Notes: generated from the letters alone by a model not told the origin. DNA of 64,000 bases from Bacillota bacterium (GCA_023418475.1 JAEZZO010000003.1:42568-106567); one strand, 5' to 3'; shown: positions 1 to 9,233, numbered from the stretch's first letter. Translations and numbers: made by a program.

Positions 1-647
1 TCATAATCTGCCTTTATATCTGTCGGGTTAATAGCACCGTCAGGATTATACCAACAGGTTGCAATACCTGCATTATTACCTCCCTTTATATCAGAGGAAA
101 GGGAATCACCGATAATCAGCGTTTTCTCCCGATCAAAGTTCTCGATACGTTCAAAGCAATAATCAAAATACTCTTTTTTTGGCTTTTGAGAGCCGGTCTG
201 CTCTGAAACAAAGATGTCTTTCATAAACCGGTCAATGGTGGAATCATGAAATCTTCGAAGCTGTGTTGCGGTTACTCCATTCGTCACGATATATAAATCA
301 TACCCGGCATGTAGTTTTTCTATTACATCATAGGCATCCTCCATAAAAAAATGCTGCATTCCCAGTAGTTCCTGGTAATCATCTTCAAATTTCCTGACAT
401 CATATAGAAAGCCATATTTATCAAAGAGAATTTCAAATCTTTTATAGATCAGTACATTTCTGTCTACTAATCCCTTCTCATACTGTTTCCATAAATCCAG
501 ATTAATGCCTGAATATGCTTTATAAATCTCTTCTTCTAACATATAACCGTATTTTTGGAATGCCAGCCTTAAGGCTTCCTTCTCACAGGCATTGAAATCA
601 AATAATGTATTATCTGCATCAAATAATAAGGTCGTAAATCGCTTCAT
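1..647 (-). CDS. HAD-superfamily phosphatase, YjjG/YfnB type (3' end cut by window)
   Basis: Likely a noncanonical pyrimidine nucleotide phosphatase or a related cytosolic phosphatase. Translation of the minus strand from the ATG at 645-647 gives the HAD motif I FDADNT (nucleophile D10, acid/base D12), motif II IVTNG, a motif III lysine in SQKPKKEYF, and motif IV IIGDSLSSDIKGG with the metal-binding acidic pair. A helical cap lies between motifs I and II, as in the YjjG/YfnB branch. A GGAG site 5 nt upstream supports the start. The stop codon lies beyond base 1, so the last few tens of residues are missing. It sits 140 bp downstream of hypE in the same orientation and may simply follow the hydrogenase operon. 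Exact substrate unknown. Confidence 0.85.
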   Translation of the reverse strand, partial: MKRFTTLLFDADNTLFDFNACEKEALRLAFQKYGYMLEEEIYKAYSGINLDLWKQYEKGLVDRNVLIYKRFEILFDKYGFLYDVRKFEDDYQELLGMQHFFMEDAYDVIEKLHAGYDLYIVTNGVTATQLRRFHDSTIDRFMKDIFVSEQTGSQKPKKEYFDYCFERIENFDREKTLIIGDSLSSDIKGGNNAGIATCWYNPDGAINPTDIKADY

Positions 648-789
648 TTTTCTCCATTCTTTCCCGTCTGTAGTAAAAGCTAATGATAATTAATTTGCAT
701 ATTTATAAAACACATATATAACACACAAATATAACACTTCAATCACAGTAACCGACTTCTTGTTTTATTATTTAATAGGAACATTCCTG

Positions 790-1767
790 TTAACAAATTC
801 GTGGCAGGCCTTCTCCGTACAGTACATCAATCGTTCTGCTTCCCTGAAGTCTTGTCTTCATTCTTACACCCTTGCCTTCCAGAATGGTTCCGATGATTGC
901 CGCATTCTTTCCATACTTACTCCGTTGCATCGCTTTTAGCGCCATTTCAGCCTGAGCTCCTGATACGATTGCAATCATTTTCCCCTCGTTTGCCATATAC
1001 AGAGGATCAAGGCCCAGAATATCACATAAGCCTCTTACCTCATTGCTTACCGGCAGAGCCTCTTCCCAGATCTCAACCGCACAGGACGAATGCTCTGCTG
1101 CTTCATTTAAAACAGTAGCCAGACCTCCTCTGGTAACATCCCTCATACAATGCACATTGATCCGATCATCTAGAAGATTTTCCACAATTGAGCCAAGCGG
1201 TGCACAATCACTGGAAATCTGATTTTCGATCTCCATTCTGTGGGAAAGGATTGTCGCATGATGTTCACCCAGATTGCCCGACAATAGGATAGCATCCCCC
1301 GCCTTACAATTTGATATACTGATACCGCTTTTCCTAATTTCTCCGATACCAGAGGTATTGATATATATTCCACCGTTTCCTTCCACTACCTTGGTATCAC
1401 CGGCAACAATCTTCACCTTTGCTTCCTTCGCTGCCATAGCCATCGTCTGCGCTATCTGCTCGATTGTCTCAAGCTCGGCACCTTCCTCAATTATAAATCC
1501 GGCTGTCAAAAATTTCGGAACAGCTCCCATCATGGAAAGATCATTCACCGTTCCGCATACCGCAAGCTTACCGATATTACCTCCCTTGAAAAACAAGGGG
1601 GTGACTACGAAGGAATCTGTTGTATAGGCAATTTTTCCGCTGATATTAAGTACCGCAGAATCCTCCAGTTTATTGATTATTTTATTATTAAAATGCTTCA
1701 GAAAGACCTCATTAATCAGATTACCGGTCTGTTTTCCACCGCTTCCATATGACATATCTATTTTCAT
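790..1767 (-). CDS. hypE: Hydrogenase maturation protein HypE (carbamoyl dehydratase)
   Basis: HypE converts the thiocarbamate carried on its C-terminal cysteine to thiocyanate, the CN- donor for the NiFe active site. The 325-residue product has the PurM/AIR-synthase-like layout: an N-terminal glycine-rich segment with SYGSGGKQT, a GDTKVVEG loop, a RDVTRGGLA motif near residue 210, and the diagnostic C-terminal end PRIC with the acceptor cysteine last. Length is normal for the family. The start has a GGAG site 5 nt upstream. It is the last hyp gene of the ech-hyp operon and is separated from hypD by an EamA-type transporter gene, which is unusual. HypF must act on it to load the carbamoyl group. 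Confidence 0.97.
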   Translation of the reverse strand: MKIDMSYGSGGKQTGNLINEVFLKHFNNKIINKLEDSAVLNISGKIAYTTDSFVVTPLFFKGGNIGKLAVCGTVNDLSMMGAVPKFLTAGFIIEEGAELETIEQIAQTMAMAAKEAKVKIVAGDTKVVEGNGGIYINTSGIGEIRKSGISISNCKAGDAILLSGNLGEHHATILSHRMEIENQISSDCAPLGSIVENLLDDRINVHCMRDVTRGGLATVLNEAAEHSSCAVEIWEEALPVSNEVRGLCDILGLDPLYMANEGKMIAIVSGAQAEMALKAMQRSKYGKNAAIIGTILEGKGVRMKTRLQGSRTIDVLYGEGLPRIC

Positions 1768-1819
1768 TCTCTACTCCATTTCTACACTTCTTTTTGCGCA
1801 TCTGTCTTAAACAACTGCA

Positions 1820-2713
1820 TTACCCTTCCATTCCCAGTATTACGATACCAGCCGCTGCAATTGCAATTACAAGATACTGCTTCCAGGAAAGCTTTTCTTT
1901 CAGGATAATTCTTGCCCATACAAGGGAAAAGATACAGTAGGATGATATTAACGGCGCCGCAACAATTGCATTATCACCCATTGCAAAGATATAAGCAAAC
2001 TGTCCGGCTGTTTCAAATATACCCGCAAGCAGCTTTGGCTTTTCCGCTGATAATTTTATTTTCTGCTTTTTAATCAATACCACATACACAAAGGCAAAAA
2101 CCGCCATAATCAAAAAGGTAAATTCATATGCAATATTCGCGGATTCCTCTTTAATATACCGGTCAAGCACCCACGCATCTGCAAAGGTCCCCAGTCCGTC
2201 AATGATGCAATAAAAAATCGGAAAAAAAATAGCTATAAAACTGTGTGTATACTTTCTGTCAGGGACAATTCCAGCGTGTTTACGCTGCGCATCCTCCTGT
2301 CTCTTCTCAAAGACAGAAAGCAGGAATATTCCAGCACATACCAACGCTACCGCCATAAATTGTAATCCACTCATTGCTTCCTTCAAAATGAAGAAGCATA
2401 AAAGAGCAGCTACCGCTCCCGAAGAATTACAGATCGGTGTAGATACAGAAAGTACAACATAACGAAGACCTACATAACCAAGTATCATGGCTAAAATATA
2501 CAGAAAGGACACCGGCAAATAGGTAAGGATGTCGGATAGCCTGAACTCTGCTCCTTGAAAAAGCTCAAGCATGGCATGAAGCCCCATAATTGTACCGACA
2601 GCAATTATCATCTTCCAATGACTATATTTATCTTCTGGCTTGGAACCTATTTTTGAAAATAGATCAGAGCCGCTCCAAAACATTATTGCAATAAGGGAAA
2701 GCCAAAACCACAT
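1820..2713 (-). CDS. EamA/DMT-family membrane transporter
   Basis: The 297-residue protein is almost entirely hydrophobic with about ten predicted transmembrane helices in two similar halves, the hallmark of the drug/metabolite transporter superfamily. The N-terminus (FWSGSDLFSK) and the second-half sequence around 250-280 (APLISSYCIFSLVWA) fit EamA domains. It begins with a GGAG site 7 nt before the ATG. It is embedded between hypD and hypE and shares their direction, so it is probably cotranscribed with the hydrogenase maturation genes. Substrate cannot be told from sequence; a role in nickel or a maturation metabolite would be guesswork, and an accidental insertion into the operon is equally possible. 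Confidence 0.85.
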   Translation of the reverse strand: MWFWLSLIAIMFWSGSDLFSKIGSKPEDKYSHWKMIIAVGTIMGLHAMLELFQGAEFRLSDILTYLPVSFLYILAMILGYVGLRYVVLSVSTPICNSSGAVAALLCFFILKEAMSGLQFMAVALVCAGIFLLSVFEKRQEDAQRKHAGIVPDRKYTHSFIAIFFPIFYCIIDGLGTFADAWVLDRYIKEESANIAYEFTFLIMAVFAFVYVVLIKKQKIKLSAEKPKLLAGIFETAGQFAYIFAMGDNAIVAAPLISSYCIFSLVWARIILKEKLSWKQYLVIAIAAAGIVILGMEG

Positions 2714-2832
2714 TCTATTTCTCCTAACGTTATCCTTTGTTTGATTACATCTTCTCTATTATTATTATAAATCTATTCATAGCATCTCTATTTATTTTGT
2801 CAGATTATCTCTTTGCTTCGGAAATCAAAAGC

Positions 2833-2878
2833 CTTAGATATATACACTCATATCCATCTACACAACCTACATCAAGCT
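2833..2878 (+). repeat. Diverged copy of the 78-bp dispersed repeat (copy C)
   Basis: This stretch in the hypD-eamA gap matches the central part of the repeat at 10265-10342 in the same orientation (the TATATRCAYTCATATYCATC core followed by YACAACCT and ATCARGCTT), with roughly 80 percent identity over about 41 bases. Only the core is kept. Confidence 0.5.
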
Positions 2879-2894
2879 TCATCATCCTATACAG

Positions 2895-3935
2895 TTACAA
2901 ATTCTTATACCAAATACCACAAGCACCCTCCGACGATACCATACACGGACCGACTGCACTGAGTGGTGAACATACTTTCTTAAACAATGGACAATCCACC
3001 GGATTAATCCTTCCCAATATAACATCCGTACATCTGCAGCCCTTTGGCAGGTTCTCATGACTGCCTGCAAAGCTGCTGCCTGCATCATACATGCTGTATT
3101 CTTTTCTTAAGCGAAGCGCAGATTTCTCAATTTGTCCTATTCCCCTCCAAAAATCATCCGCTGGTTCGAAGTATTGACGAACCATAGAAACAGCCTTCTG
3201 ATTACCTTCTTCTGTAACGGCACTCGTGTACATATTTTTCACTGAAAAGTGCTGCTGGCTAAGCTGTGACATGATCTGATAGACCGCTGCCAGAATATGT
3301 TCTCCCCCAAAGCCTGCTATTACAAAAGGCTTTCGGTATTTCTCGGCCAATTCCCTGTATACCATGCTGCCTGTGATGACACTTACATGCCCCGGACTTA
3401 AGAAGGCATCAATATTTTTCTCCGTTTCACACAGGAAGGAGAGCGCCGGAATAATTGTTTTTAACGAAGTCAAAAGCTTCAAATTCGTAATCTGCTTCTG
3501 TTCCATTTCTTCCAGCATCAGTGCATAGATCGGTGTTGTGGTTTCAAAACCCACTGCTGCAAAAATATATTGTATATCCTTATTCTTCTCTGCCTCTGTT
3601 AAGGCTGTCAGCGGAGAATATAAAATTTTCACCCTGCCCCCGGCAGCCTTTGCTTCGGTAAGAGAAAGCTTGCTTCCCTTAACCTTCATCATATCCCCAA
3701 AGGTAAGTACACAATATCCTTCCCGCAGGGAATATTCCACCAGTTTATCGATATAAGCAGCCGAGGTAACGCATACCGGGCATCCCGGCCCTGAAATCAA
3801 CTGAATTTTTGGGGAAAGCATACTCCGGATACCGTTTTTAAATATACTTGAAGTATGAGTCCCGCATACTTCCATAATTTTCACCGGTCTGCCGTTATAA
3901 TTTTTAAGTTCCTCTTTCACCTGCACAAGATTCAT
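2895..3935 (-). CDS. hypD: Hydrogenase maturation protein HypD (Fe-S scaffold)
   Basis: HypD carries a [4Fe-4S] cluster and, with HypC, holds the iron while CN- and CO ligands are attached. The 346-residue product shows the family signatures: MEVCGTHTSS near residue 22, SGPGCPVCVTS near 70, the GFETTTP segment near 148, GFGGEHILA near 208, and a C-terminal cysteine group including GCRCTDVI and SSEGACGIWY that ligates the cluster. The ATG overlaps the hypC stop (ATGA), so the two are translationally coupled, which suits proteins that work as a complex. RBS is GGAGG within the hypC end. Confidence 0.97.
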   Translation of the reverse strand: MNLVQVKEELKNYNGRPVKIMEVCGTHTSSIFKNGIRSMLSPKIQLISGPGCPVCVTSAAYIDKLVEYSLREGYCVLTFGDMMKVKGSKLSLTEAKAAGGRVKILYSPLTALTEAEKNKDIQYIFAAVGFETTTPIYALMLEEMEQKQITNLKLLTSLKTIIPALSFLCETEKNIDAFLSPGHVSVITGSMVYRELAEKYRKPFVIAGFGGEHILAAVYQIMSQLSQQHFSVKNMYTSAVTEEGNQKAVSMVRQYFEPADDFWRGIGQIEKSALRLRKEYSMYDAGSSFAGSHENLPKGCRCTDVILGRINPVDCPLFKKVCSPLSAVGPCMVSSEGACGIWYKNL

Positions 3936-4150
3936 TCAAAATCCTCCGCAAGCTCCGAAAACAAGGAGAGAATTTCTTTTGCCACATCCTGTTTTAAAAC
4001 CTCAATGACACAACCGGCATGTACAAGGACATAATCTCCAAGTCTGGCATCCACCAACTTAATATTCACTCGTGTCATATTCTCCATAATATTCACTTTT
4101 GCATAATCTCCGTCAATCTCAACTATCTTACCGGGTACTGCAACACACAT
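3932..4150 (-). CDS. hypC: Hydrogenase maturation chaperone HypC
   Basis: A small chaperone that shuttles the Fe(CN)2CO unit from HypD to the hydrogenase large subunit. I place the start at the ATG ending at 4150, giving MCVAVPGK. An upstream in-frame ATG at 4159 would add MSG, but in this family Cys2 must become the N-terminal residue after Met removal, and AAGGA lies 9 nt before the chosen start. The product is 72 residues, usual for HypC, with the conserved VHAGCVIEV segment in the C-terminal half. It overlaps hypD by 4 bases. Confidence 0.93.
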   Translation of the reverse strand: MCVAVPGKIVEIDGDYAKVNIMENMTRVNIKLVDARLGDYVLVHAGCVIEVLKQDVAKEILSLFSELAEDFE

Positions 4151-4175
4151 TCCGCTCATTCCTTCCCTAACTCAT

Positions 4176-6599
4176 TTACTGTATATGCTCTGCACGATGT
4201 CTTTCAATATACTGATTCCCTATATAAGTCTGTCCCAGACTAATTCCTCCATCGTTGGGAGGTACTGCACTATTTAAATAAACCTGAAACCTCTTCTCTC
4301 TTAAATGCCTTACTACCAGCTCCGTCAGCACCACATTCTGAAATACTCCTCCGCTTAAAGCAACGGTATTGCTATGGTATCTAGTTCTCAACCTATCGCA
4401 TACATCCCCGGCTGCATCTGCAAGCGCCTGATGAAAGCCAAGTGCGAGCGAGCCGGTCACTGTTTTATCTCTTAGCATACAGAGTTTTCTTAAAACAGGT
4501 TCACAATTTAATTTTATTATCTCATCTTTCTCCTCAATTGCAAAGGAAAGCTTTTCCGGTTTCAAATGATTTTGCTGCGCCAGTACTGCTTCTTTTTCTA
4601 AGAGGATAGCACATTCACCCTCATACCGGTTTACCTGTCCGATATTTAATATAGATGCCACCGCATCAAATAATCTTCCCATGCTGGAGGTAAGCACGGT
4701 ATTGATTTTATTTTTCAATGCAGATTTAATCATGGAACATCTATCATCCTGAACAGAAGAATCCAATCCTGCCTGCAGCAGATAACATGCTGCAGTTTTT
4801 TTGGCATCCCGTATGGACTGGTCTCCTCCGAGCATCGGAATCGGACTTAAGCAAGCTGCCCGTATAAAATCCATTCCCTCACAGATCAGGAATTCTCCTC
4901 CCCATATCGTCTTATCACAGCCATATCCTGTTCCGTCAAAGGCAATTCCGATCACTCGTTCCTTAAGATCATGCTCTGCCATTACCGAAGCGATATGTGC
5001 ATGATGATGCTGTACTAAAAGCACTGGTATCCCGAATGCTTTGGCAAAACGGGAGGAGTGATAATTCGGGTGCAGGTCACATACTGCCAGTTCCGGGCTT
5101 ATTCTTAGCAGTCTTGCCAAATCATGATAAGATCTCTCATACTCTCCCATCACAGCAGCTTCCTCCAGGTCTCCAAAATACTGGGATACAACTGCATTAC
5201 CATTCTGCGAGAGACAAAATGCCGCCTTCAAATCTCCTCCCGCAGCAAAAATCATATTACTCTTTGAATAACTATGATATTTTTCCTGCTTGTTTTCCAG
5301 CAGACGATTCGGTGTATATTCTATAAAGTTTACACTATTCTCAATATTATGAAAAGGATTTGCCCGGTGTAAATATTGGGTTGCGTTGCATGCGGTCGTC
5401 AGAAATACAGGGTAAGGAACATATCCCCTGCTTCTTCGGATGATTTGCGGTTTTCCATCAATCATTCTGGCAACCGAATCATCAACCGACCGAACTATTC
5501 TTCTTTGATTATATAAAACTCCCACAAGCTCCGGCGATTGCACCTTTAAGATATCCTTGTCCTCCCGGATAATCGGCTGATTTGACAGATTGGCACTTGT
5601 CATAATTAACGGCCCGCACTTTGCTGTTAACATAATCTGAAGCGGTGTATAGGGCAGGAATGCCCCACAGTAAATACTTCCCTTATTTGTGGAAGGTGCC
5701 ATTTTATGCAGTTTTTCATATAAGAGTACTATAGGCCTTGCCCTTGATAAAAGCAATGCTTTTTCTTCCTCCGTAACCTGGCAGTAATCTTCTATTTCCA
5801 TAAGAGAAGGAAACATAACAGCAAACGGTTTTTCTTCCCGCCCTTTTAATTTACGTAATTTACTAACTGAATCCTCTAAAAAGGGGGAGCATACCAGATG
5901 ATAGCCTCCAATCCCTTTCACCGCAAGAATTCCGCCGCCTAGCACAACCTCTGCTGCTTTTTGAAAGGCAGCCTGATCCAGCAGCTCCTGCTTCGCATTA
6001 CCAATCGTCCTGTCATGATAAATCAGATAAGGTCCACAGTCATTGCAAGAAATCGTCTGCGCATGAAAGCGCCTGCTCTCAGGTGAGCTGTATTCTTCAC
6101 GGCAGGCATCGCACATTTCAAAATCCTGCATGGTTGTATTCTCCCTGTCATAGGGTAATTCATCGATAATTGTATATCTGGGGCCACAGGACATACAGCT
6201 GATGAATGGATTTTGAAACCTTCTGTTTCCTTGCTCATAGAGCTCTCTGCTGCATTCCGGACAGACTGGCAGATCAGGTGGGATTACCGATACCTCTTTA
6301 GCGGCTTGACTTTGTATTATGATAAAATCATCATATCTGCCGGCATCTATTCCTTCCATTTCCAGTTGAATGATCTCTATACCACTCTGTCTATTTGATA
6401 TAAGTTCCTTAAGGAATTTATCCAAGACAGTCTGCGAGGTCTGCGCAATTATTTCAACATAACCTCCGACATTTCGGACCGAGCCTTTAATATCATATTT
6501 TCGGGCAATACGATAAACAAGGGGTCGAAATCCAACCCCTTGTACAATACCATATACGCTTATCCTTTTTGTACTTACTGCATATTCTCCATTATCCAT
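4176..6599 (-). CDS. hypF: Carbamoyltransferase HypF
   Basis: HypF makes the carbamoyl group from carbamoyl phosphate and ATP and transfers it to the HypE cysteine. Domains in order: acylphosphatase-like (about 10-95, with GIVQGVGFRPLV), two zinc-finger pairs (CPEC, CMSCGP, CDAC, CNDCGP, about 112-190), a YrdC-like domain (about 205-395, KGIGGYHLVC) and a Kae1-like carbamoyltransferase domain (about 460-800, with HHHAHIASVMAEH and AFDGTGYG). The 807 residues exceed the roughly 750-770 typical of HypF. Part of the excess is an Asn/Tyr/Ser-rich stretch around 405-455 between the YrdC and Kae1-like domains. The start overlaps the end of hypB by 25 bases, indicating coupling. Confidence 0.97.
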   Translation of the reverse strand: MDNGEYAVSTKRISVYGIVQGVGFRPLVYRIARKYDIKGSVRNVGGYVEIIAQTSQTVLDKFLKELISNRQSGIEIIQLEMEGIDAGRYDDFIIIQSQAAKEVSVIPPDLPVCPECSRELYEQGNRRFQNPFISCMSCGPRYTIIDELPYDRENTTMQDFEMCDACREEYSSPESRRFHAQTISCNDCGPYLIYHDRTIGNAKQELLDQAAFQKAAEVVLGGGILAVKGIGGYHLVCSPFLEDSVSKLRKLKGREEKPFAVMFPSLMEIEDYCQVTEEEKALLLSRARPIVLLYEKLHKMAPSTNKGSIYCGAFLPYTPLQIMLTAKCGPLIMTSANLSNQPIIREDKDILKVQSPELVGVLYNQRRIVRSVDDSVARMIDGKPQIIRRSRGYVPYPVFLTTACNATQYLHRANPFHNIENSVNFIEYTPNRLLENKQEKYHSYSKSNMIFAAGGDLKAAFCLSQNGNAVVSQYFGDLEEAAVMGEYERSYHDLARLLRISPELAVCDLHPNYHSSRFAKAFGIPVLLVQHHHAHIASVMAEHDLKERVIGIAFDGTGYGCDKTIWGGEFLICEGMDFIRAACLSPIPMLGGDQSIRDAKKTAACYLLQAGLDSSVQDDRCSMIKSALKNKINTVLTSSMGRLFDAVASILNIGQVNRYEGECAILLEKEAVLAQQNHLKPEKLSFAIEEKDEIIKLNCEPVLRKLCMLRDKTVTGSLALGFHQALADAAGDVCDRLRTRYHSNTVALSGGVFQNVVLTELVVRHLREKRFQVYLNSAVPPNDGGISLGQTYIGNQYIERHRAEHIQ

Positions 6600-7225
6600 G
6601 CCACTACCTGATCATATCCTTCATTCGTCTTACCGGAAACCTTAATCACCGGAGCAGTCTTATTAAGCGCACGAACTCCCTTCATAAAGAAATCCTCATC
6701 AAAATCGATATAGGGTAATAAATCACATTTATTGAGGAGTATGATATCTGCTTTTTCAAAAGCCAGCGGATATTTATAAGGTTTATCACTTCCCTCTGTT
6801 ACCGTTGAAATAAGCATCTTCGCATGTTCACCGATCATAAATTCGGCTGGGCATACCAGATTACCGATATTTTCGATAAATAGAACTCCGTTATCAATAT
6901 TTAGTTCATCTACTGCATTCCCAATCAAAGGGGAATCCAGATGGCAGGCTCCGCCTGTATTGATCTGAATTGCTTTGACGCCCAGTGATTGTAAGGTTTT
7001 TGTGTCAAAGTCAGATTCTATATCACCCTCAATGACATATGCCGTTACCTTCGTCATCTGTTTGATCATCTGTATTAATGAAGTCGTCTTTCCAGCACCA
7101 GGTGCCCCCATTACATTTATTGCATAGATTCCATTTCTGGTCAGCGAGCTGTTAATCTTTGCTGCGACTTCATCATTTTTATCGTAGACAGACTGCATAA
7201 TTTCAATTTCTTTCTTTTCAGACAT
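6575..7225 (-). CDS. hypB: Hydrogenase nickel incorporation GTPase HypB
   Basis: HypB is the GTPase that, with HypA, inserts nickel into the hydrogenase large subunit. Visible motifs are the P-loop GAPGAGKTT (40-48), the G-domain metal site residues C94-H95 (GGACHLD) and C125 (NLVCPAEF), and the NKCD guanine-specificity motif. It lacks the N-terminal CxxCGC site and histidine stretch found in some HypBs, so it should bind only the interprotomer metal. RBS AGGAGG 7 nt upstream. A second hypB-like gene occurs at 61196-61864; this copy is the one linked to the ech-hyp operon. Confidence 0.96.
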   Translation of the reverse strand: MSEKKEIEIMQSVYDKNDEVAAKINSSLTRNGIYAINVMGAPGAGKTTSLIQMIKQMTKVTAYVIEGDIESDFDTKTLQSLGVKAIQINTGGACHLDSPLIGNAVDELNIDNGVLFIENIGNLVCPAEFMIGEHAKMLISTVTEGSDKPYKYPLAFEKADIILLNKCDLLPYIDFDEDFFMKGVRALNKTAPVIKVSGKTNEGYDQVVAWIMENMQ

Positions 7226-7259
7226 ATCTGTCCTCCTTTATTAAGTTTTTATCTCTTAC

Positions 7260-7598
7260 CTATATTTCGATTGATTTAATGTAAAATTCCTGACCGATTT
7301 CTGTAGGAACTCCCTCGCCCTTACAACTTGGGCATTCAAAAGAAAAAGGCTTTCTGACAAATAGTTCATTACAGCTTTGGCATCTGAGCTTAGGTACTAC
7401 GCGCTCAATATGAAGCTTCGCCTTCTCGCATACGGTTCCTTCGGCAATAATATCGAAATAAAGCTCAATCGAACTGGCTACATAACCGCTGTAGTCTCCG
7501 ACGATCAGATTAATAACCTTAACTTCTTTCGCATTGTTCTTTTGCGCATACTCGCCAGCTACTTCGATGATTCGCTGGGTGATGGGGTATTCGTGCAT
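7260..7598 (-). CDS. hypA: Hydrogenase nickel metallochaperone HypA
   Basis: HypA binds nickel through its N-terminal MHE motif (His2) and zinc through four cysteines, and hands nickel to the hydrogenase together with HypB. The 112-residue product starts MHEYPITQ and has the two CxxC zinc pairs at C73/C76 and C89/C92. Its start lies inside the 3' end of echF (about 40 bases overlap), so the maturation genes follow directly from the structural genes as one transcription unit. Length and motifs are standard. Confidence 0.96.
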   Translation of the reverse strand: MHEYPITQRIIEVAGEYAQKNNAKEVKVINLIVGDYSGYVASSIELYFDIIAEGTVCEKAKLHIERVVPKLRCQSCNELFVRKPFSFECPSCKGEGVPTEIGQEFYIKSIEI

Positions 7599-7930
7599 TT
7601 TACATATTCATCCCTTACATTTCCATAAGACGGCTCCGTATATTGATTATCCATACTGAGACATTTCTTTGGACATACTTCGTTGCAATAATTACATTGT
7701 ATGCATTTCAATCTCTCAATAGTCCACAAAGCTTTCGTTTTATCTGTTTTGATTGCTCCTGTCGGACATCGTCTCTCACACATGCCGCAGAAGATACAAT
7801 CATCAATTGAAATTGCAACTTTCCCTCTGGTGCGCACATACTTTTCCTTCTGCTTAATCGGATACGGCACGGTATATGGCCCATGTATTAAATTCTTAAA
7901 AAGTGTCTTAGTCATTCTAAGTATAGACAT
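7559..7930 (-). CDS. echF: Ech hydrogenase ferredoxin-like subunit EchF (2x[4Fe-4S])
   Basis: EchF carries electrons between soluble ferredoxin and the small subunit of the Ech complex. The reading frame is open further upstream, but the start at 7928-7930 is preceded by GAGG 5 nt away and gives MSILRMTKTLFKN, the right N-terminus for a NuoI-like subunit. The 123-residue protein has two complete cluster motifs, CIFCGMCERRC (45-55) and CIQCNYCNEVC (76-86), with the PTGAI and PKK continuations. It follows echE by 133 bases and overlaps hypA. Confidence 0.92.
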   Translation of the reverse strand: MSILRMTKTLFKNLIHGPYTVPYPIKQKEKYVRTRGKVAISIDDCIFCGMCERRCPTGAIKTDKTKALWTIERLKCIQCNYCNEVCPKKCLSMDNQYTEPSYGNVRDEYVKCTNTPSPSESSK

Positions 7931-8063
7931 AATTACCTCTATTCTGCGCTGCTTTTTGCGCATCCTAAGTTTGTGTGCTAAGCGAGACACCCTCAAATCT
8001 GCCGCCTGTGCAGTATCACATTTCTGAACATATTTGGGTAAATCACTACCGCAATGCTTTCTA

Positions 8064-9143
8064 TTAACGCTCGGTACAGCTGATACAAGGATCAATCGTA
8101 AGAATTAATATTGGCACATCTGCCAGAGAGCAGCCCTTTAGAGTTTCCAGCAAAGCAGGAATATTGGCAAAGGTTGGTGTCCGAACTCTCACTCTGTCCA
8201 AATATTTTGTTCCGTTTGCTTTTGCATAATATACTACCTCCCCGCGCGGTTGTTCCAGGCGCGTAAAATATTCACCATTTGGATTACCGGTAACCTTTAC
8301 CTTTACATCACCTTCCGGTATTAAGGAAATGCATTGTTTAATTAAACCGATGGACTGAAACATTTCCTTCATACGGACACTTGTTCTTGCATAACAGTCA
8401 CCGCCCTGATCTACAATCGGTTTAAATTTCAGCTTATCATAAGCAGCATAACCCTGGGACCTTAAATCCAGCTCAATCCCGCTTGCTCTTGCCATAGGTC
8501 CTACCGCACCCAGCTCATATGCAGCCTCCCGGGATAAAACACCAACGCCCTTGGTACGAAGCTTTACGGTAGTATCATTCATGAACACCCTTGTGGTCTC
8601 TTTTAATTCCTTCTCCATTCCGGCCAGAATATCATTTATTTTATTTAAAGTTTCCGCATTAATGTCTTTTCGGACCCCACCGATATCACACACAGAGAAA
8701 ATAACTCTTCCCCCGGTAGTTTCTTCAAAGATATCGAGCACCTGCTCCCGCAGCTTCCAGGATTGCATAAACAAGCTCTCAAATCCGAACGCATCCGCAA
8801 GTAAGCCAAGCCAAAGTAAATGGCTGTGAAGACGTGACAGCTCTGCCCAGATTGTCCGAAGAAATTTCGCACGTTCCGGAATTTCTACCTTCATAATACT
8901 TTCTATCGTCATGCAGTATCCCATTCCATGCATAAAGGAACAAATCCCGCAAATTCTTTCCGCAACAAAGGTATACTGTTGATAATCCTTCTTCTCTACA
9001 AGCTTTTCCAGGCCTCTGTGAATATATCCTATTCTGGGGATTGCCTCCACAACAGTCTCATCTTCAAGAACCAGATCAAGATGAATTGGTTCCGGGAGAA
9101 CCGGATGCTGTGGGCCAAACGGAACAATTGTCCTATTTCCCAT
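8064..9143 (-). CDS. echE: Ech [NiFe] hydrogenase large (catalytic) subunit EchE
   Basis: Catalytic subunit that binds the NiFe centre and reduces protons or oxidises H2; homologous to NuoD. The N-terminal nickel ligands are in RICGICSF (C65, C68) and the C-terminal ligands in DPCISC (C353, C356). The protein ends only three residues after the last cysteine (CTER), so there is no C-terminal peptide for an endopeptidase to remove, as in other Ech-type group 4 enzymes, and no HycI/HyaD-like protease gene is present nearby. RBS GGAGG 7 nt upstream. 359 residues, typical of EchE. Confidence 0.96.
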   Translation of the reverse strand: MGNRTIVPFGPQHPVLPEPIHLDLVLEDETVVEAIPRIGYIHRGLEKLVEKKDYQQYTFVAERICGICSFMHGMGYCMTIESIMKVEIPERAKFLRTIWAELSRLHSHLLWLGLLADAFGFESLFMQSWKLREQVLDIFEETTGGRVIFSVCDIGGVRKDINAETLNKINDILAGMEKELKETTRVFMNDTTVKLRTKGVGVLSREAAYELGAVGPMARASGIELDLRSQGYAAYDKLKFKPIVDQGGDCYARTSVRMKEMFQSIGLIKQCISLIPEGDVKVKVTGNPNGEYFTRLEQPRGEVVYYAKANGTKYLDRVRVRTPTFANIPALLETLKGCSLADVPILILTIDPCISCTER

Positions 9144-9233
9144 ATGATAACCTCCATTCTGATGTATCTTGTGTCATAGCCAAATCTGCTCATGATCCAT
9201 CCACTTCCATGATTGATCTGGTATATTCCCCTG

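Noticed and set aside
7931..8095. Longer N-terminus for echF
   Set aside because: No RBS for the upstream start and the sequence is unlike ferredoxin subunits; the 7930 start has GAGG and a family-like N-terminus.
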